Origin: Haberlea rhodopensis
Lineage: Eukaryota > Streptophyta > Magnoliopsida > Lamiales > Gesneriaceae
Assembly (NCBI GenBank): GCA_907163345.1
Contig: CAJQUN010000003.1
Location: forward strand, 27,729,879-27,793,878
Direction: 5' to 3'
Length of the DNA: 64,000 nt
Made by a program: the position numbers and the translations under genes. The notes below the pieces were generated by a model. It worked only from the letters and a program-made list of their open reading frames with translations. It had not been told where the DNA came from and did no database searches. Of this stretch, positions 11,577 to 22,440 are shown piece by piece. Within the stretch, counting starts at the first letter, position 1. Each line of letters begins with the position of its first letter.

Positions 11577-13081
11577 TAAGTCCAACTTGGTACTATAAAT
11601 AGATAACTATTTCTTTCCATTATCCCCATTTTAATTTTATTTCTAGTTGGTTTCATTTTAATTTATTTGTTTGTGTTGACTCAAATTTTGATCACACTCT
11701 CACTAATGATGAAGAAGCTAAGGATGAGGGTGACGACTACTGACGGTCGTCACCATAGGTATTTCGTTGTCCCTAATTTTCAATTTTATTACATTTAGGA
11801 CAATGCAATATTTAAGTTTGGCGGAGTAGTGAGTCCTTGATTTATTGTTTCTCTTGAGCTGTGAATATTTAGTTGAGTATTGATCTAGAATTATCCTATG
11901 GAGAGCATATAATTTTATTGTGTAATTGGATTGAAGTAGTGACTCTATGCCATGATGATATTAGTTTTACTCTACTTATGACTTTAGTCTTGATGATTGT
12001 GGACTTGTTGTGAATATTTTGAGTTGAGTTGACATGCTGCAAATGAGGAATAATTTGAGCACATTGAGTCATGAACTTGTTGATTGCATTTAAGAGTAGT
12101 GATGATATGTGTGAACTTGATGACATGTCTTGAGCATCTTAGAGTGATCATAGAACCTATTTGATGATGGCACTTTGAGGCAAAGTTTTTATAATTATGA
12201 ACTTGACTTGGACATGATTTAGGCGATCCTTGGAACGTTTGAACCTTTCAAACCTACCATGTCTATATTTATCCATAGTATCCACTTCTGAGCTTAATTG
12301 AAACAAAGAATGGAAATTAACCATCATTCAGCTTTTGTTGATAAAATCATTATACCTACCTTTATACGAGCCTAAAAATAAATTTTATCATTGCCTTAAG
12401 GGAGTATAACGAATTTAATGGGACGTATTATGTTGTGGGCTATTACAAGAAAAAAAATTCAATGCCTAATGAAAAAGGAAAAAGAAAGGTATAGTGAAAT
12501 AATAGCATAGTTATGTGATGATGGAGCATGTGGAGATCCTACATTGACCATATTTGGAAAAATCTAATAAAGCCCGTGGTCATCAATTTATAAAGAAAAG
12601 AAAAAAAGGAATTGGAGAGGTACTAAGATGAAATTTTCTATTTATACTCTCTTCTTTGATTTCCATATCTTTTCTTCGAAACCCGACACCAAAGGCCTAA
12701 CATTATAAGCTTAAAAAGTCCTTTTGATCCAATTCTAGGAATTAATTACATTAGTGGAGAAGTGCTTTAAAAATAGGCGTATGGGATGCTCGATGATAAT
12801 TTTGACTGTTGTTGATTAGTACTGTTTGATCTATGATTATTGTATGACACTTGTGATTGACAATAGCACACACACACGTTCCGAGTTGGAGGCATGTTAC
12901 TTGATTTAAAGAGAAAACACTTAGTCTCCAACGGTTAGATGGATTCTTGTTGTGCTATGAGTCAAATTTCTGAGATAAACATATGAGCACGAAATAATCC
13001 ATGTCACCTATCATTTGTGAGTTTCAGTGTTTTTAATTCTATTCTTGCTCGAGGACGATCAAGAGCTAAGTTTGGGGGAGT
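11577..13081 (+). other. Athila 3' region: short acidic frame end, internal and terminal polypurine tracts
   Basis: A TATA-like ACTATAAATAG lies at 11590-11600. A short frame ends DEGDDY at the TGA 11741-11743, which lies inside the hairpin described separately. An internal purine tract TTTAAGTTTGGCGGAG is at 11811-11826 and the terminal tract TAAGTTTGGGGGAG at 13067-13080. The intervening 1.2 kb is noncoding and shares blocks with the two other Athila 3' regions. Confidence 0.6.
11729..11754 (+). other. Stop-codon hairpin, Athila copy 2
   Basis: GGTGACGAC pairs perfectly with GTCGTCACC, and one further U-G pair closes a hexaloop ACTGAC that contains the TGA stop of the last frame. The same structure with compensatory changes is at 58636-58661. 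The 3' arm is beyond the stop codon, so protein conservation does not explain it. Confidence 0.65.
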
Positions 13082-14532
13082 TGTAAGTTCCACTTTTGCA
13101 CTTATATTTGCATATGTTTCTTGCCATTTTTATAGTGATTCTTGAACTATTTTACGCTTTTGGTTGTGTTTTTGTATAATTCAAAGAATCCAGTGAAAGT
13201 GCAAGGAATACCCGAAAAAACTCATTTTATGGACTGGAATGTGAAAATGGAACAAAACGAGCCAATATATTGGAATGAAGGTGAAAAGAGTTGATGTTGC
13301 TGAAATTGAAGATGGCGATCGATCACCCTGATGCAGTAAAGTATGGAAAATTTTATGCAGGAGGCGAACCATCGTCATAGAGGAGAAATCGATCGCATCG
13401 GGGCAAAAGGTTTAGGCGATCAATCGCCACTTATACAGAGATCGATCGCCATAGAGAGAAAAGTCGAAGAGATCGATCGCCAGCAGAGTCCTGATCGTGA
13501 AAACTTCCTTTTTTAAGTTATGTGCTATTTTTGTCTCAGATTTGGACGGGCTCGGATTTCTCACTATAAAAGGGAGTTTTGCATCAAAGATGGGATTTTT
13601 ACAACAAATTGTACCCTAAAACTTGGGAGAAGCCACCACATACAAGGGATATTCAAAGCAACGCCGCTAGAGACGGAATATCGGATCACCGCAAGAGTCA
13701 ACGCCTAGTGATTTTCTATATTTCTAAACTTAGTTTTGGTTTAATTTTTTAGTTTCAATGTTTATTGTGTTGTTTAATATGATAAAACATTGTTCTTGCT
13801 TTATTATGCTAGGCTAAGTAGTTTATCGAGATTAGAGAATCTTTTGTATGAACCCACAGTTTTAATTCTAGTTTGTGATTAAGTTTTTGCTATCTTTGAT
13901 TTTGTGTTATGTTTTTAATGTTTTTAAGGATTAGCTACCCTTTGAATGATGTTAGTTTGCAATTGAGATCGAGAGATAAAATTGTAATACAGAATAAATA
14001 GCACATACCGTTGATTTCAGACCGAGATCGAGAGATGCGTCAAATACATGTGTGATAGCTATAGATATCTATTAATCGAAGGCTAAGGGTTTTCACAGAG
14101 CATATGCAATATTAATTTGTTAAATAAGTGAACGAGAGTTACTACAAATTGGTGTTAGGTTTAATATAGTTCGAGAGAGTGTATTAGATATAACCGGAAA
14201 ACTTGTCACCTTGTATGCATTAATTTTAACTAGAACTAGCAGATGAATTGTGGGGGATTACTCAAGTGAACCAAAGTCTCGATGTTTATCTCTACTGTTT
14301 ACTATATTATATCTTTGTGATGTGGTTAATTCCTGAATTTGGGCAACTCAGTAATCTTTCATAACAATTTCGTAGGTTAAATATAGTTAAGCTAATTGAA
14401 TCTGGTAATTACTACTAGTCCCTGTGGGTACGACATCCCTACTTTCATATCATTATACTAAAACTTGACACCGTGCACTTGCAGTATAATCACGTCATAC
14501 AAGAAAAGAATTGTTTAAATTAATCGTGATCA
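13082..14532 (+). repeat. 3' LTR of the deleted Athila derivative
   Basis: The 1,451-bp LTR begins TGTAAGTTCCAC after the purine tract and ends TAATCGTGATCA. It contains GATCGATCG-type motifs at about 13315-13480, CACTATAAAAGGG (TATA at 13564-13572) and the R/U5 block with repeated GAGATCGAGAGAT. The first 700 bases align with 10256-11029. Confidence 0.8.
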
Positions 14533-15370
14533 ATTGGTAGAAGAGAAAATTTAAAAAATAAATAGTAAAAATAGCATTTTAGAGTTTGAGTCCTACAAGG
14601 AATCTACCTACGTTTTCCGCCACTATAAATAACTCTTCATGCACGAACCTTACAAGTTTTTGACCATATTCTCACTCTAGAACTCAGCCCCCTTTTCATC
14701 TCTCAAGCCTCCAATAAAGAATCAGCCAAGAGACAGAAGACGAACGACACCCGGAGTCAAGACCTTGCGTTTATTAGTATTTCTAAACTTTTACTTGTTT
14801 AGTTCATAGTTTTTGATATTGTTTAGCATTGAATACTTTATTAATCATCTTTCTATGAAGATGATTAAAGGCTAAGTTTATTTTATCAAGACTTGGGATC
14901 CCATGTTTAAACCTTTGATCTAATTATTAGTTTTTGATTGATCCCATATGATCTTTGTGCATAACTTATGATCTTAATGCTTTCATGGATTGATCACCCA
15001 TTTAATTGATTTTGTTATTATAATTGAGATCAAGAGATGATGTTATAATACAAACTAGTAAGTTATATCATGGCTTTCAGATTGAGATCGAGAGATGAGA
15101 TCAAATACAAGTGTGATAGCCATAGATATCTAGAATCGAAAGTTAGAAGTTTTCACAAATCTTAATGCAATATTGAATTGTTAAACAAGTATGCTAGAGT
15201 GACTTACTGCAATTTGATATTAGGCTTAATATAGCTCGGTAGAGTATATTAGATAAAATTGGAGAACTCGTCACCTTAGAATTATATGGATAATCAATCG
15301 ATACTAATGAAAGAATTTTAGAGGATAACATAGGTGAACCAAAGTTTTGATAAATCTTCTCTATTAATTT

Positions 15371-16826
15371 TGTTGGGTTTTGGAAACCCGAATAATCTTG
15401 GTTTTGATGTTAAGAAAACTTGTTATTGTGTTGCTAACATATTTCATCAAGTGTGCAGTTCATATATGATATTTTACAACTTGATGATTAGTAAACTGGA
15501 CCAGTAGACAAAAGCAAAGATCTACTGGACTAGTAGATACATCCAGCAGACCTTGAGCGCTGCCGACTAAATTGATCATCTACCGGACCACCACCAGACC
15601 TCGAACTCCAACCAGTAGACGTCGACCAATAGACCTTGGACCAGCAGACCTCAAAGCTCCAACCAATAGATGTCGACCATTAGACACTACAAGTAACTCA
15701 ACATACTGCTGCACCCAAGACCCAGTAGATCTTGTACCAGCAGACCACGAAGCTACAACCTGTAGACGTCGACCAGTAGACCTTGAGCATTAGACGTTGA
15801 CAAGCGGACTTTGAGCAATAGAGTTCGATCAACCAGTAGATGTCGACCATTAGACGTTGAGTAGTAGACTCAACCAGTAGAGGCCAGCGGATTCGAACCA
15901 GTAGAGGCTAGCGGACTTCGAACAAGTCGAACCAGTGGGGGTCAACAACTTGACCAGTATACTTGCAAGTAGATCTGCTCTATTGGAACAAAGCAGCAGC
16001 CTTCCAGAAATAGCCCAGAAGCAGAATATGACATTTACAATGTTTGAAAGCTTACCAAAATTGTCCCAACGATTATATTCTTGTATCTAACGTATATATC
16101 ATTACTTGAGGCTATATATACATGAGTTTGAAACTCAATAACAGCTGATTGAAGATCAATCCAAGCCTTCCAAAGCAAACCATCTTGGGATTCAATTGAG
16201 GAACTTCAAAGGCAAAAGCTAAATGAAGAGCACTCCCCAAACCTTTGGCACCTCTTACCTTGTTGTATCAGATTCATTATGGAATCATTTTGTGCATTGT
16301 ATTCACTCTATTCATTGTATTTGTGAGGTAAAATAAAAGAGTGAATACCATTGTAAAAGTTTGTGATTCATCACAACTGGATGAGAGGTCTTTGTATGTG
16401 AGACATTAAAGAACATACATAGTTGAGTTGCTAGGAGTTCTAGTTGGATGGGGAATGCCCAAATGGATCGGGCTTGTACAAAGAGTTGTATAAATCAAAG
16501 TCTTCTAGTGTATCCTTCCATGAGATCGAAGAAGGGGAGACGTAAAAGCGTTGTGCTTCGAACTTCCAGAAACAAATTCTTGTGTTATTTACGTTACTGC
16601 AATTATTTACCTAACTGTTTTACATACTTTCTTGCATATTTTTAAAATGTCTTTCAATGGTTAATCGATTTTAGAGCGGGTTATGTCTAGTGTATTCCGC
16701 TCAATTTTGTAACCGAATTCGATATAATCTCTCGGTGCAATTATTTCAAGAACACGAGCTATTAAAGCTCAAGTTGGTTGAACTAGGGTGTGGAATGACA
16801 GCCCACCCCCAAAATCGATCCTAACA
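15371..16826 (+). repeat. Solo LTR of a SIRE-related Ty1/copia element
   Basis: The 1,456-bp sequence begins TGTTGGG and ends CCTAACA, is flanked by AATTT (15366-15370) and GATTT (16827-16831), and has no internal region. Its TATA-like GCTATATATACA is at 16111-16122. The block GGGGAGACGTAAAAGCG...CTTCGAACTTCCAG (from about 16534) is shared with the LTRs at 18951 and 47015, which places it in the same copia group. It inserted into the Athila LTR at a site that reads CTATTGATTTC in the copy at 61547. Confidence 0.85.
15485..15965 (+). repeat. Degenerate array of ACCAGTAGAC motifs in the LTR
   Basis: The motif ACCAGTAGAC or ACCAGCAGAC, often followed by CTTGA or GTCGACCA, recurs dozens of times with irregular 10-25-base spacing. 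The array lies about 150-630 bases upstream of the TATA box at 16112. It occupies the same place as the ACCGGATGAAG array in the SIRE LTR, but with a different motif. Confidence 0.7.
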
Positions 16827-17051
16827 GATTTCTTCATTTTGCGCGCTTGTTGATTGGGAGTTTGATCCATAATTTTCACCAAATATCCGCAGGCAAAATA
16901 TAGTTAAAGTGATTGAGTTTGGTACTTACTACTAGTCCATGTGGCATCTACAACCTTTACTTCATATTTTCTATACTAAAACTTGACAACCATGCACTTG
17001 CGGATTAATCGTTCAAAACTGAGACTTTAATGTTTAGAAAAATGACGATAA

Positions 17052-18229
17052 CTTTTACAAAACTATTCTCAAAATATTCTGCATGTATTGATTCTACAAT
17101 AACATTTGAATCCGAAGAAAGTAATCTATATGCCTTTGAATCTTGAGAGCATAGCCAACAAAAATAGATTTGATCCCTCTAGATTCTAATTTAGTTCTTT
17201 GAGAATCAAGAAGCCTATAATAAGCGACACACCCCCACATTTTTAAATATTTCAAGTTTGGTTTCCATCCATTACTTATCTCAAATGGTAAAACATGTGT
17301 TTCTTTAAAGGAACCCTATTATGTATATGACATGCAATAAGCAAAGCTTCTCCCCATAAGTTGAATGGTTGATTTGCATTTAAAATCATAGCATTCACCA
17401 TATCAACAAAGGTCCGATTCTTTCTTTCTGCCAAAGGATGAAGGAGCTGCTCTTTGGTGAAAATTATTCCATGATCTTCACAGAATTATCAAATTCCATT
17501 AAGAAGTATTCACCACCTTTATCACTCCTTAGAATCTTAATTTTACGTTCCTTTTGATTCTCAAATTGGTCTTGAATTCCTTAAATATATCAAACGCTTC
17601 ATCCTTGGATTTAAGTAAATAAACATGAATATATCTTGAGCTATCATCTATAAAGGTATTGAAATATCTTTTACTTCCTCTAGTTAATTTTCCATTTAGT
17701 TCACAAATATCAGTATGTTAATATTAGATCAAATAACATAGTTTCTCATTCTGCCTTAGGAAAATGTTTCCTAGTCATCTATGCTTGTGCACATATTTCA
17801 CATTTATTCAAGTTGATTATACTTGTAGTGTATGTAATCATGATTCGACATATACAGCGTAGCATAATTTAAATGTCCTAGTCTAGCATGTCATAAAGTA
17901 GATGACTCAATAATATAAGCAAAACAAACATTGATTTCATTAATACTCAGTTTAATCATGTCATAAAGGGAATAACACTTGCCAACAAACACACCGCTTT
18001 TGGTGATTACAAACTTATCAGACTCGATAATAATCTTAAAGCCTTCTTTCACTAGTAAACTTCCAGAAACCAAGTTTTTATTTACATCCGAAGCATGCTG
18101 CATATTTGTGAGAGTTAGTTTATGTCCTGATGTAAATTTCAGAACCACATGTCCTTTTGCCTAACACTTGAACAGATGCATGATTTCCATGAAGATATCA
18201 ATTTTTCTTCAACATAAGTTCTAAACAAT
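17052..18229 (-). pseudogene. Ty1/copia pol remnant (pre-integrase and integrase), minus strand
   Basis: Reading leftward, 18148-17891 gives a clean copia stretch just after the protease (VLKFTSGHKLTLTNMQHAS, then LVSGSLLVKEGFKIIIESDK, VFVGKCYSLYDMIKL) that precedes the integrase zinc domain. Farther left, broken frames contain the integrase core: RSDKGGEYF near 17525 and AERKNRTFVDMVNA near 17435-17390. Frames are interrupted by many stops and small indels. This is the older half of an element whose gag is at 39640-40492; the 18230-39634 element separates them with an ACAAT duplication. Reverse transcriptase is not present here because the Athila element joins at 17051. Confidence 0.75.
18225..18229. 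other. Target site duplication ACAAT (left)
   Basis: ACAAT precedes the TGTGATGCC start at 18230 and recurs at 39635-39639 directly after the TTACA end. It proves one insertion spanning 18230-39634. Confidence 0.85.
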
Positions 18230-18950
18230 TGTGATGCCAGGGAAATAATGGTGTTAATCCCGGCGTGGTAATAACCCTTAATGGATTTTATTTCTGGCAA
18301 TTATGAATTAATTGCGGTTTCGAGACTCTCGGGGATTTCAAATTCGGTATTTGGAGTCGTTGGATCCAAGAGGTGAGATCGTCGTGGTGATAACCTTGGA
18401 ATTTGGTCTTGGGTGAGATTTGGGGTCATGAGTACTTTGTACTGGGGCTGGTAATGGAATTTGAGATTGGGAGTAATTTTTGAAAACAGATTCATGATGT
18501 ATTTGTGGAATGATTGGTATTTTCGAGTTTTGGTACTATATACACAAAGTAGTTCGTCATTTGGCACGGAACCCTTCCCTCTCTTCTCTCTCTCTTCGCC
18601 CAAAGCCCTTCCCCCCATTTCCACTCTTCTTCCCTTGGAGGAAATTGTTGGTAGCTTGGCTCGGAAGCCGGTTTCTCGAAGATAATCAGGTATTAATCTT
18701 CCCCTCGCCTTTGTCTTCGATTTGGTAGTGGTATTGTAGAGTTTGGATGAGTTTTGAATTTGTTATGGAATTTGGGGGTTTTTGAGAAAAATTCAAAGTT
18801 GAGTTTTTAGTGTTTTTATTGGTTACAAATGGTGTAATGGATGTGTTGATGAAGTTAGGGGTGTTGGTTTTTAGTTTGGGTGTGAAAAACACCATGAAAG
18901 CACGAATTTTTCGGAAACCTGCAGGTCGCGATCGATCGCGGCTTGGCGCC

Positions 18951-20387
18951 TGTTGGGAAAATGATTTCTAAGTTTTGGTAATTACAAACCGGATATTAAA
19001 GATCAACTGGATAAAGACTTCTACCGGGTGAAGATATAAACTGGATGCCTACAAACTGGATAAGACATCAACCGGATGAAGTCACCAACCGGATGAAGTC
19101 ATCAACTGGATAAAGACTTCTACCGGGTGAAGATATAAACTGGATGCCTACAAACTGGATAAGACATCAACCGGATGAAGTCACCAACCGGATGAAGTCA
19201 TCAACTGGATAAAGACTTCTACCGGGTGAAGACATAAACTGGATGCCTACAAACTGGATAAGACATCAACCGGATGAAGTCACCAACCGGATAAAGTCAT
19301 CAACTGGATAAGACATCAACCGGATGAAGACATCAACTGGATAAGACATCAACCGGATGAAGACATCAACCAGACAAGACATCAACCGGGTGAAGACATC
19401 AACCGGGTGAAGACATCAACCGTGCAAGCTATCAACCGGATAAACTTAAACTGGATGGAGATCTACTGGACAACTATCAACTGAATAGTCTCTCACTGAA
19501 CAAGGACATCAACTGGTCATAAGTAGATGAACGACAACAAAGAAAACCAGCAGAAGTCTGAGCTTCCAGTTAGAGCACTAAGCAACGAGACAAAATCAGT
19601 ACAACATTCTCTGACAAAGGTACAACAGAGCGGCGCACCCTGCTATATCTCCGCCACCATTACCGTCAGAGTGAAAAGAGCCGTTGCTTTACAAAATAGG
19701 AAAGAAGACAATATGAAATTGGAAAGCTAATCTCTTCCATATACAGAAAGGCTACCGTTGGACATCCAAACCTATAAATACATCCAAGCAGAGAATGAAG
19801 AGGTGCTGAGCGATTTTCAACTAAGAGATATACTTCAAAGCAAACAAGAAAGTTATACTACTGATATTCCAAACGTTCAGCAAAGAGCAGACAAACAGCA
19901 AACTGAATCTGTGATAGATTATCTTCAATTGAAGTCTGCTGCTCAAAAACTCTCAAAGCTAGAAAGTGTATTATGTAAAGAGTGTCATAGAATCCATTGT
20001 AACCAAAAGTTAAGAAGAGTGTGATTGCTAGGAGTTTAGGCCAAGTGTGTTAGTGCCTAAGAAGGTTGTATACTGTAAAAGTGTAAACCAAGTCTTCTAG
20101 TGAATCCTTCCTGCAAAGGAAAAAGGGGAGACGTAGAAGCGTTGTGCTTCGAACTTCCAGAAACAACTCTCTTGTTATTTGTTTATTGCTTTCGTACTTC
20201 AGTTTTATTCCTCACAAGTTTTGTAGACGTCTTCCGCACTATAATAAGTGTCTACTGACTTGCCTGATATTGAGAAGCAACTGTAATACTTAACAATTTA
20301 CAGTTAACCAGAAAAGAAATCGAAATTGTATCTACTGTTTATTCAACCCCCCCCCCCCCCCTTCTAAACACTACCCCGATCCTAACA
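18951..20387 (+). repeat. SIRE 5' LTR
   Basis: The 1,437-bp LTR starts TGTTGGGAAAA and ends CGATCCTAACA. U3 is filled by CATCAACCGGATGAAG-type repeats, the TATA box CCTATAAATA is at 19771-19780, and a hairpin GAAGC-GTTGT-GCTTC is at 20136-20150. A run of 15 C precedes the end (7 in the other LTR). Small open frames at 19527-19730 and 19758-20024 are present in both LTRs but show no coding features. Confidence 0.92.
19002..19298 (+). repeat. Three tandem 99-bp units in SIRE U3
   Basis: Units start at 19002, 19101 and 19200 with ATCAACTGGATAAAGACTTC. Each contains smaller copies of ACCGGATGAAGTC. The 3' LTR has two units (29854 and 29953), so the two ends of one element differ by exactly one unit. 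Shorter CATCAACCGGGTGAAGA repeats continue to about 19420. Confidence 0.92.
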
Positions 20388-20389
20388 AG

Positions 20390-20401
20390 TGGTATCAGAG
20401 C
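20390..20401 (+). other. SIRE primer binding site, initiator-Met tRNA
   Basis: TGGTATCAGAGC, two bases after the LTR, is complementary to the 3' end of plant initiator tRNA-Met, as is usual for copia elements. Confidence 0.93.
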
Positions 20402-20445
20402 TTAGGTCTTCTCAATCTTGAGAAATTACCATTTACCAAAAACTG

Positions 20446-22410
20446 ATGGCCTCATTCAGCAAGATTCCAATGTTCAAGAAAGACGAATATGATGACTGGA
20501 GGATCCGTATGCAAGCACATCTAAGTGCTCAAGATGATGATATGTGGTATGTAATCACTGAAGGACCTTTGAAGATCATGAAAATCAATACAGCTGCTTT
20601 TATCACAAGTGGTGATCCACAAATGGTAGAAAAGGAAAGATCTCAATGGTCAAATGAAGACAAGAAAAAAGCAAATCTAGACAACGTTGCTAAGGACATT
20701 CTGTTCAAAACTTTGGACAAAAATATGTTCAACAAAATAAAGATGTGCCCTACAGCCAAAGAAATCTGGGAGAAGATTGCTCAACTCTGTGAAGGAAATG
20801 ATCAAACCAAAGAAAACAAGCTTACTGTGGCTTTACAGAAGTTTGAGCATATCAAAATGATAAATGGAGAAACTCTCAACGAGTACGATGAAAGAGTGAC
20901 TGGAATAATCAATGAACTAAACAGTCTGGGTAAGGAGTTACCCAACAGAGAAGTCACTCTCAAAGTAATGAGAGGTCTACCAAGAGAATGGGATGTCAAG
21001 ACCATTGCTATGAGGGAATCGAAGGACATCAACAAAATAGATCTACATGATATGTTTGCTGATTTAAAAGCCTATGAATTCGAATTAGGCATTCGGGTTG
21101 AAGATGAACCAAGTACCAGTCAACCAACAAAAGCTCTCACTGCATCGGAGTCTCTGCCTACTCCTACAGAAATGACTCCAGAAAAGATGTGTAATGATGC
21201 TATGTCAATGTTTGTAAAGAAATTTGGGAAATTCATGAAGAAGAATCAGAGATCTTATCAATCATATCCTCGGAGGCAGAGTTCCAAAGGAAATTCAGAA
21301 GAAGAAGAGCGAGTATGCTTCAACTGCCTCAAACCAGGGCACTTCATTGCGGACTGTCCTAAACCCAAGAAGGATGATCACAAAATAGGATCCAAGGATT
21401 ACAGAAAAACCAAAGAAACCAGAAGATCATCCAAAAAGGACAGAGATCAAAAGGTCTTGATGGCAGAAGAAAGTAAGAGCAAATGGGCTGATTCTGAATC
21501 AGAATCAGAAGAGTTAACTAGCTCATCCAGCGAGAGTGAAGACGAGGAAGTCCACTGCTTAATGGCAAATAATGAAAATGAGGTACATGAATCAAACCTA
21601 TCTGAATTTACACATAGTGAACTTACCAATGCATTGCAGGACATGATAAATGAGTATCGGACGCTATATGAATCTTTTGAAAGCTATAAGACTGAGCACA
21701 CAACCCAAACTGAAACGCATGAAAACAAGCTTGATTGTGAACAATCAAGGGAGTTGAACTGCCTAAGGGAAACAACCAGTCTCCTAGTGAAGGAAAGAGA
21801 TGAAGCCAAGAATGCTTACCAGAAACTTAGCAAACTGGTTAGCACTTGGAATGCGTCGACTACCAGAAAGGATGAAATGCTTGAGTCTATAAGGCTTGCT
21901 GGTGATTTAACAGGCATAGGCTATAATAGCAATGACAGCAGTTCATCTGGTAATGAACCTCAACTGTGTCTAACAAAAGGCAAGGTTCAATCAATGAACT
22001 TTGTAAGATCTAGCACAGTATATGACCCTTACGAACTGGTTAAAGAACCTGTTAAAGCAACACTCATCAAGGAACAGGCACAGCACAGAGGTATCGGTTA
22101 TGTAGAACCACTCAAAGAGGCTAAACCGAGGCAAAAGTTCAGAAATGAACTTAAACCCACTGGTCGAGCAGCTAGAGAGGTTAAACCCAACTGGTACTAC
22201 AACTGTAAACCTGTCCAGAAGAGGTATATGCTAAATAACAGGAACTACAAACCAAAAGCACATGCATACACATATTATCACACTCCACAGTCAAAATCAT
22301 CACCTATATTTATAAATGCACACACATTTCAGAACACACACCGACCTAAGTCATTCAGGGTCATACAAGTGTGGGTTCCGAAAGGACTAATCCTACCAGG
22401 ACCCAAGTAG
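20446..22410 (+). CDS. SIRE gag polyprotein
   Basis: An intact 654-residue frame starts at the first ATG after the primer site. Residues 1 to about 215 form the copia gag core (UBN2/DUF4219 type: FKKDEYDDWRIRMQAHL, then AKEIWEKIAQLCEG and LPREWDVKTIAMRES), which builds the particle shell. A single zinc knuckle CFNCLKPGHFIADC (CX2CX4HX4C) at residues 291-304 binds RNA. Then come a Lys-rich stretch, an acidic Ser/Glu tract at about 345-370, and a Glu-rich coiled-coil-like section to about 490. The long C-terminal half is usual for SIRE. The frame ends in TAG (22408); pol is in the same frame 30 bases downstream behind a TAA, so gag would be made alone unless both stops are read through. Confidence 0.92.
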   Translation: MASFSKIPMFKKDEYDDWRIRMQAHLSAQDDDMWYVITEGPLKIMKINTAAFITSGDPQMVEKERSQWSNEDKKKANLDNVAKDILFKTLDKNMFNKIKMCPTAKEIWEKIAQLCEGNDQTKENKLTVALQKFEHIKMINGETLNEYDERVTGIINELNSLGKELPNREVTLKVMRGLPREWDVKTIAMRESKDINKIDLHDMFADLKAYEFELGIRVEDEPSTSQPTKALTASESLPTPTEMTPEKMCNDAMSMFVKKFGKFMKKNQRSYQSYPRRQSSKGNSEEEERVCFNCLKPGHFIADCPKPKKDDHKIGSKDYRKTKETRRSSKKDRDQKVLMAEESKSKWADSESESEELTSSSSESEDEEVHCLMANNENEVHESNLSEFTHSELTNALQDMINEYRTLYESFESYKTEHTTQTETHENKLDCEQSRELNCLRETTSLLVKERDEAKNAYQKLSKLVSTWNASTTRKDEMLESIRLAGDLTGIGYNSNDSSSSGNEPQLCLTKGKVQSMNFVRSSTVYDPYELVKEPVKATLIKEQAQHRGIGYVEPLKEAKPRQKFRNELKPTGRAAREVKPNWYYNCKPVQKRYMLNNRNYKPKAHAYTYYHTPQSKSSPIFINAHTFQNTHRPKSFRVIQVWVPKGLILPGPK

Positions 22411-22440
22411 GATTGGGTACCAATCATTCTATCGCTTTAA

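Larger units (their letters stand above)
10256..14532 (+). mobile_element. Deleted Athila derivative, 4.3 kb
   Basis: The element is a truncated 5' LTR (10256-11029), a joined protease/integrase-tail remnant, a 3' noncoding region, and a 3' LTR (13082-14532). It is flanked by TTTGG (10251-10255) and ATTGG (14533-14537), a target duplication with one change. The outer flanks are continuous with the host LTR. The 5' LTR, primer site, gag and most of pol have been removed in one deletion. Confidence 0.82.
7741..17051 (+). mobile_element. Plus-strand Athila element, 3' part, with nested insertions
   Basis: The left end was cut by insertion of the minus-strand element that ends at 7740; the 5' half lies beyond the window. 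What remains is the end of the last coding region, about 1.3 kb of noncoding 3' sequence, a polypurine tract at 9850-9861 and the 3' LTR (9862-17051). The LTR is split by an Athila derivative (10256-14532) and by a solo copia LTR (15371-16826). Confidence 0.75.
9862..17051 (+). repeat. 3' LTR of the plus-strand Athila element, doubly interrupted
   Basis: Pieces are 9862-10255, 14538-15370 and 16832-17051. The LTR begins TTATAAGAGTGATTTTTC directly after the polypurine tract (the expected TG is mutated) and matches the reverse complement of 3947-7740. TATA-like ACTATAAATAA is at about 14622-14632. The end is near 17051 (ACGATAA for the usual GCGATCA). GATCGATCG motifs are at about 10225-10240. 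Confidence 0.65.

Noticed and set aside
19000..19450. Possible CRISPR-like repeat-spacer array
   Set aside because: Units are contiguous tandem repeats with no unique spacers, in a plant LTR.
19527..20024. 67- and 88-codon frames in the SIRE LTR, repeated in the 3' LTR
   Set aside because: Same in both LTRs only because the LTRs are duplicates; they lie in the leader and show no coding character.
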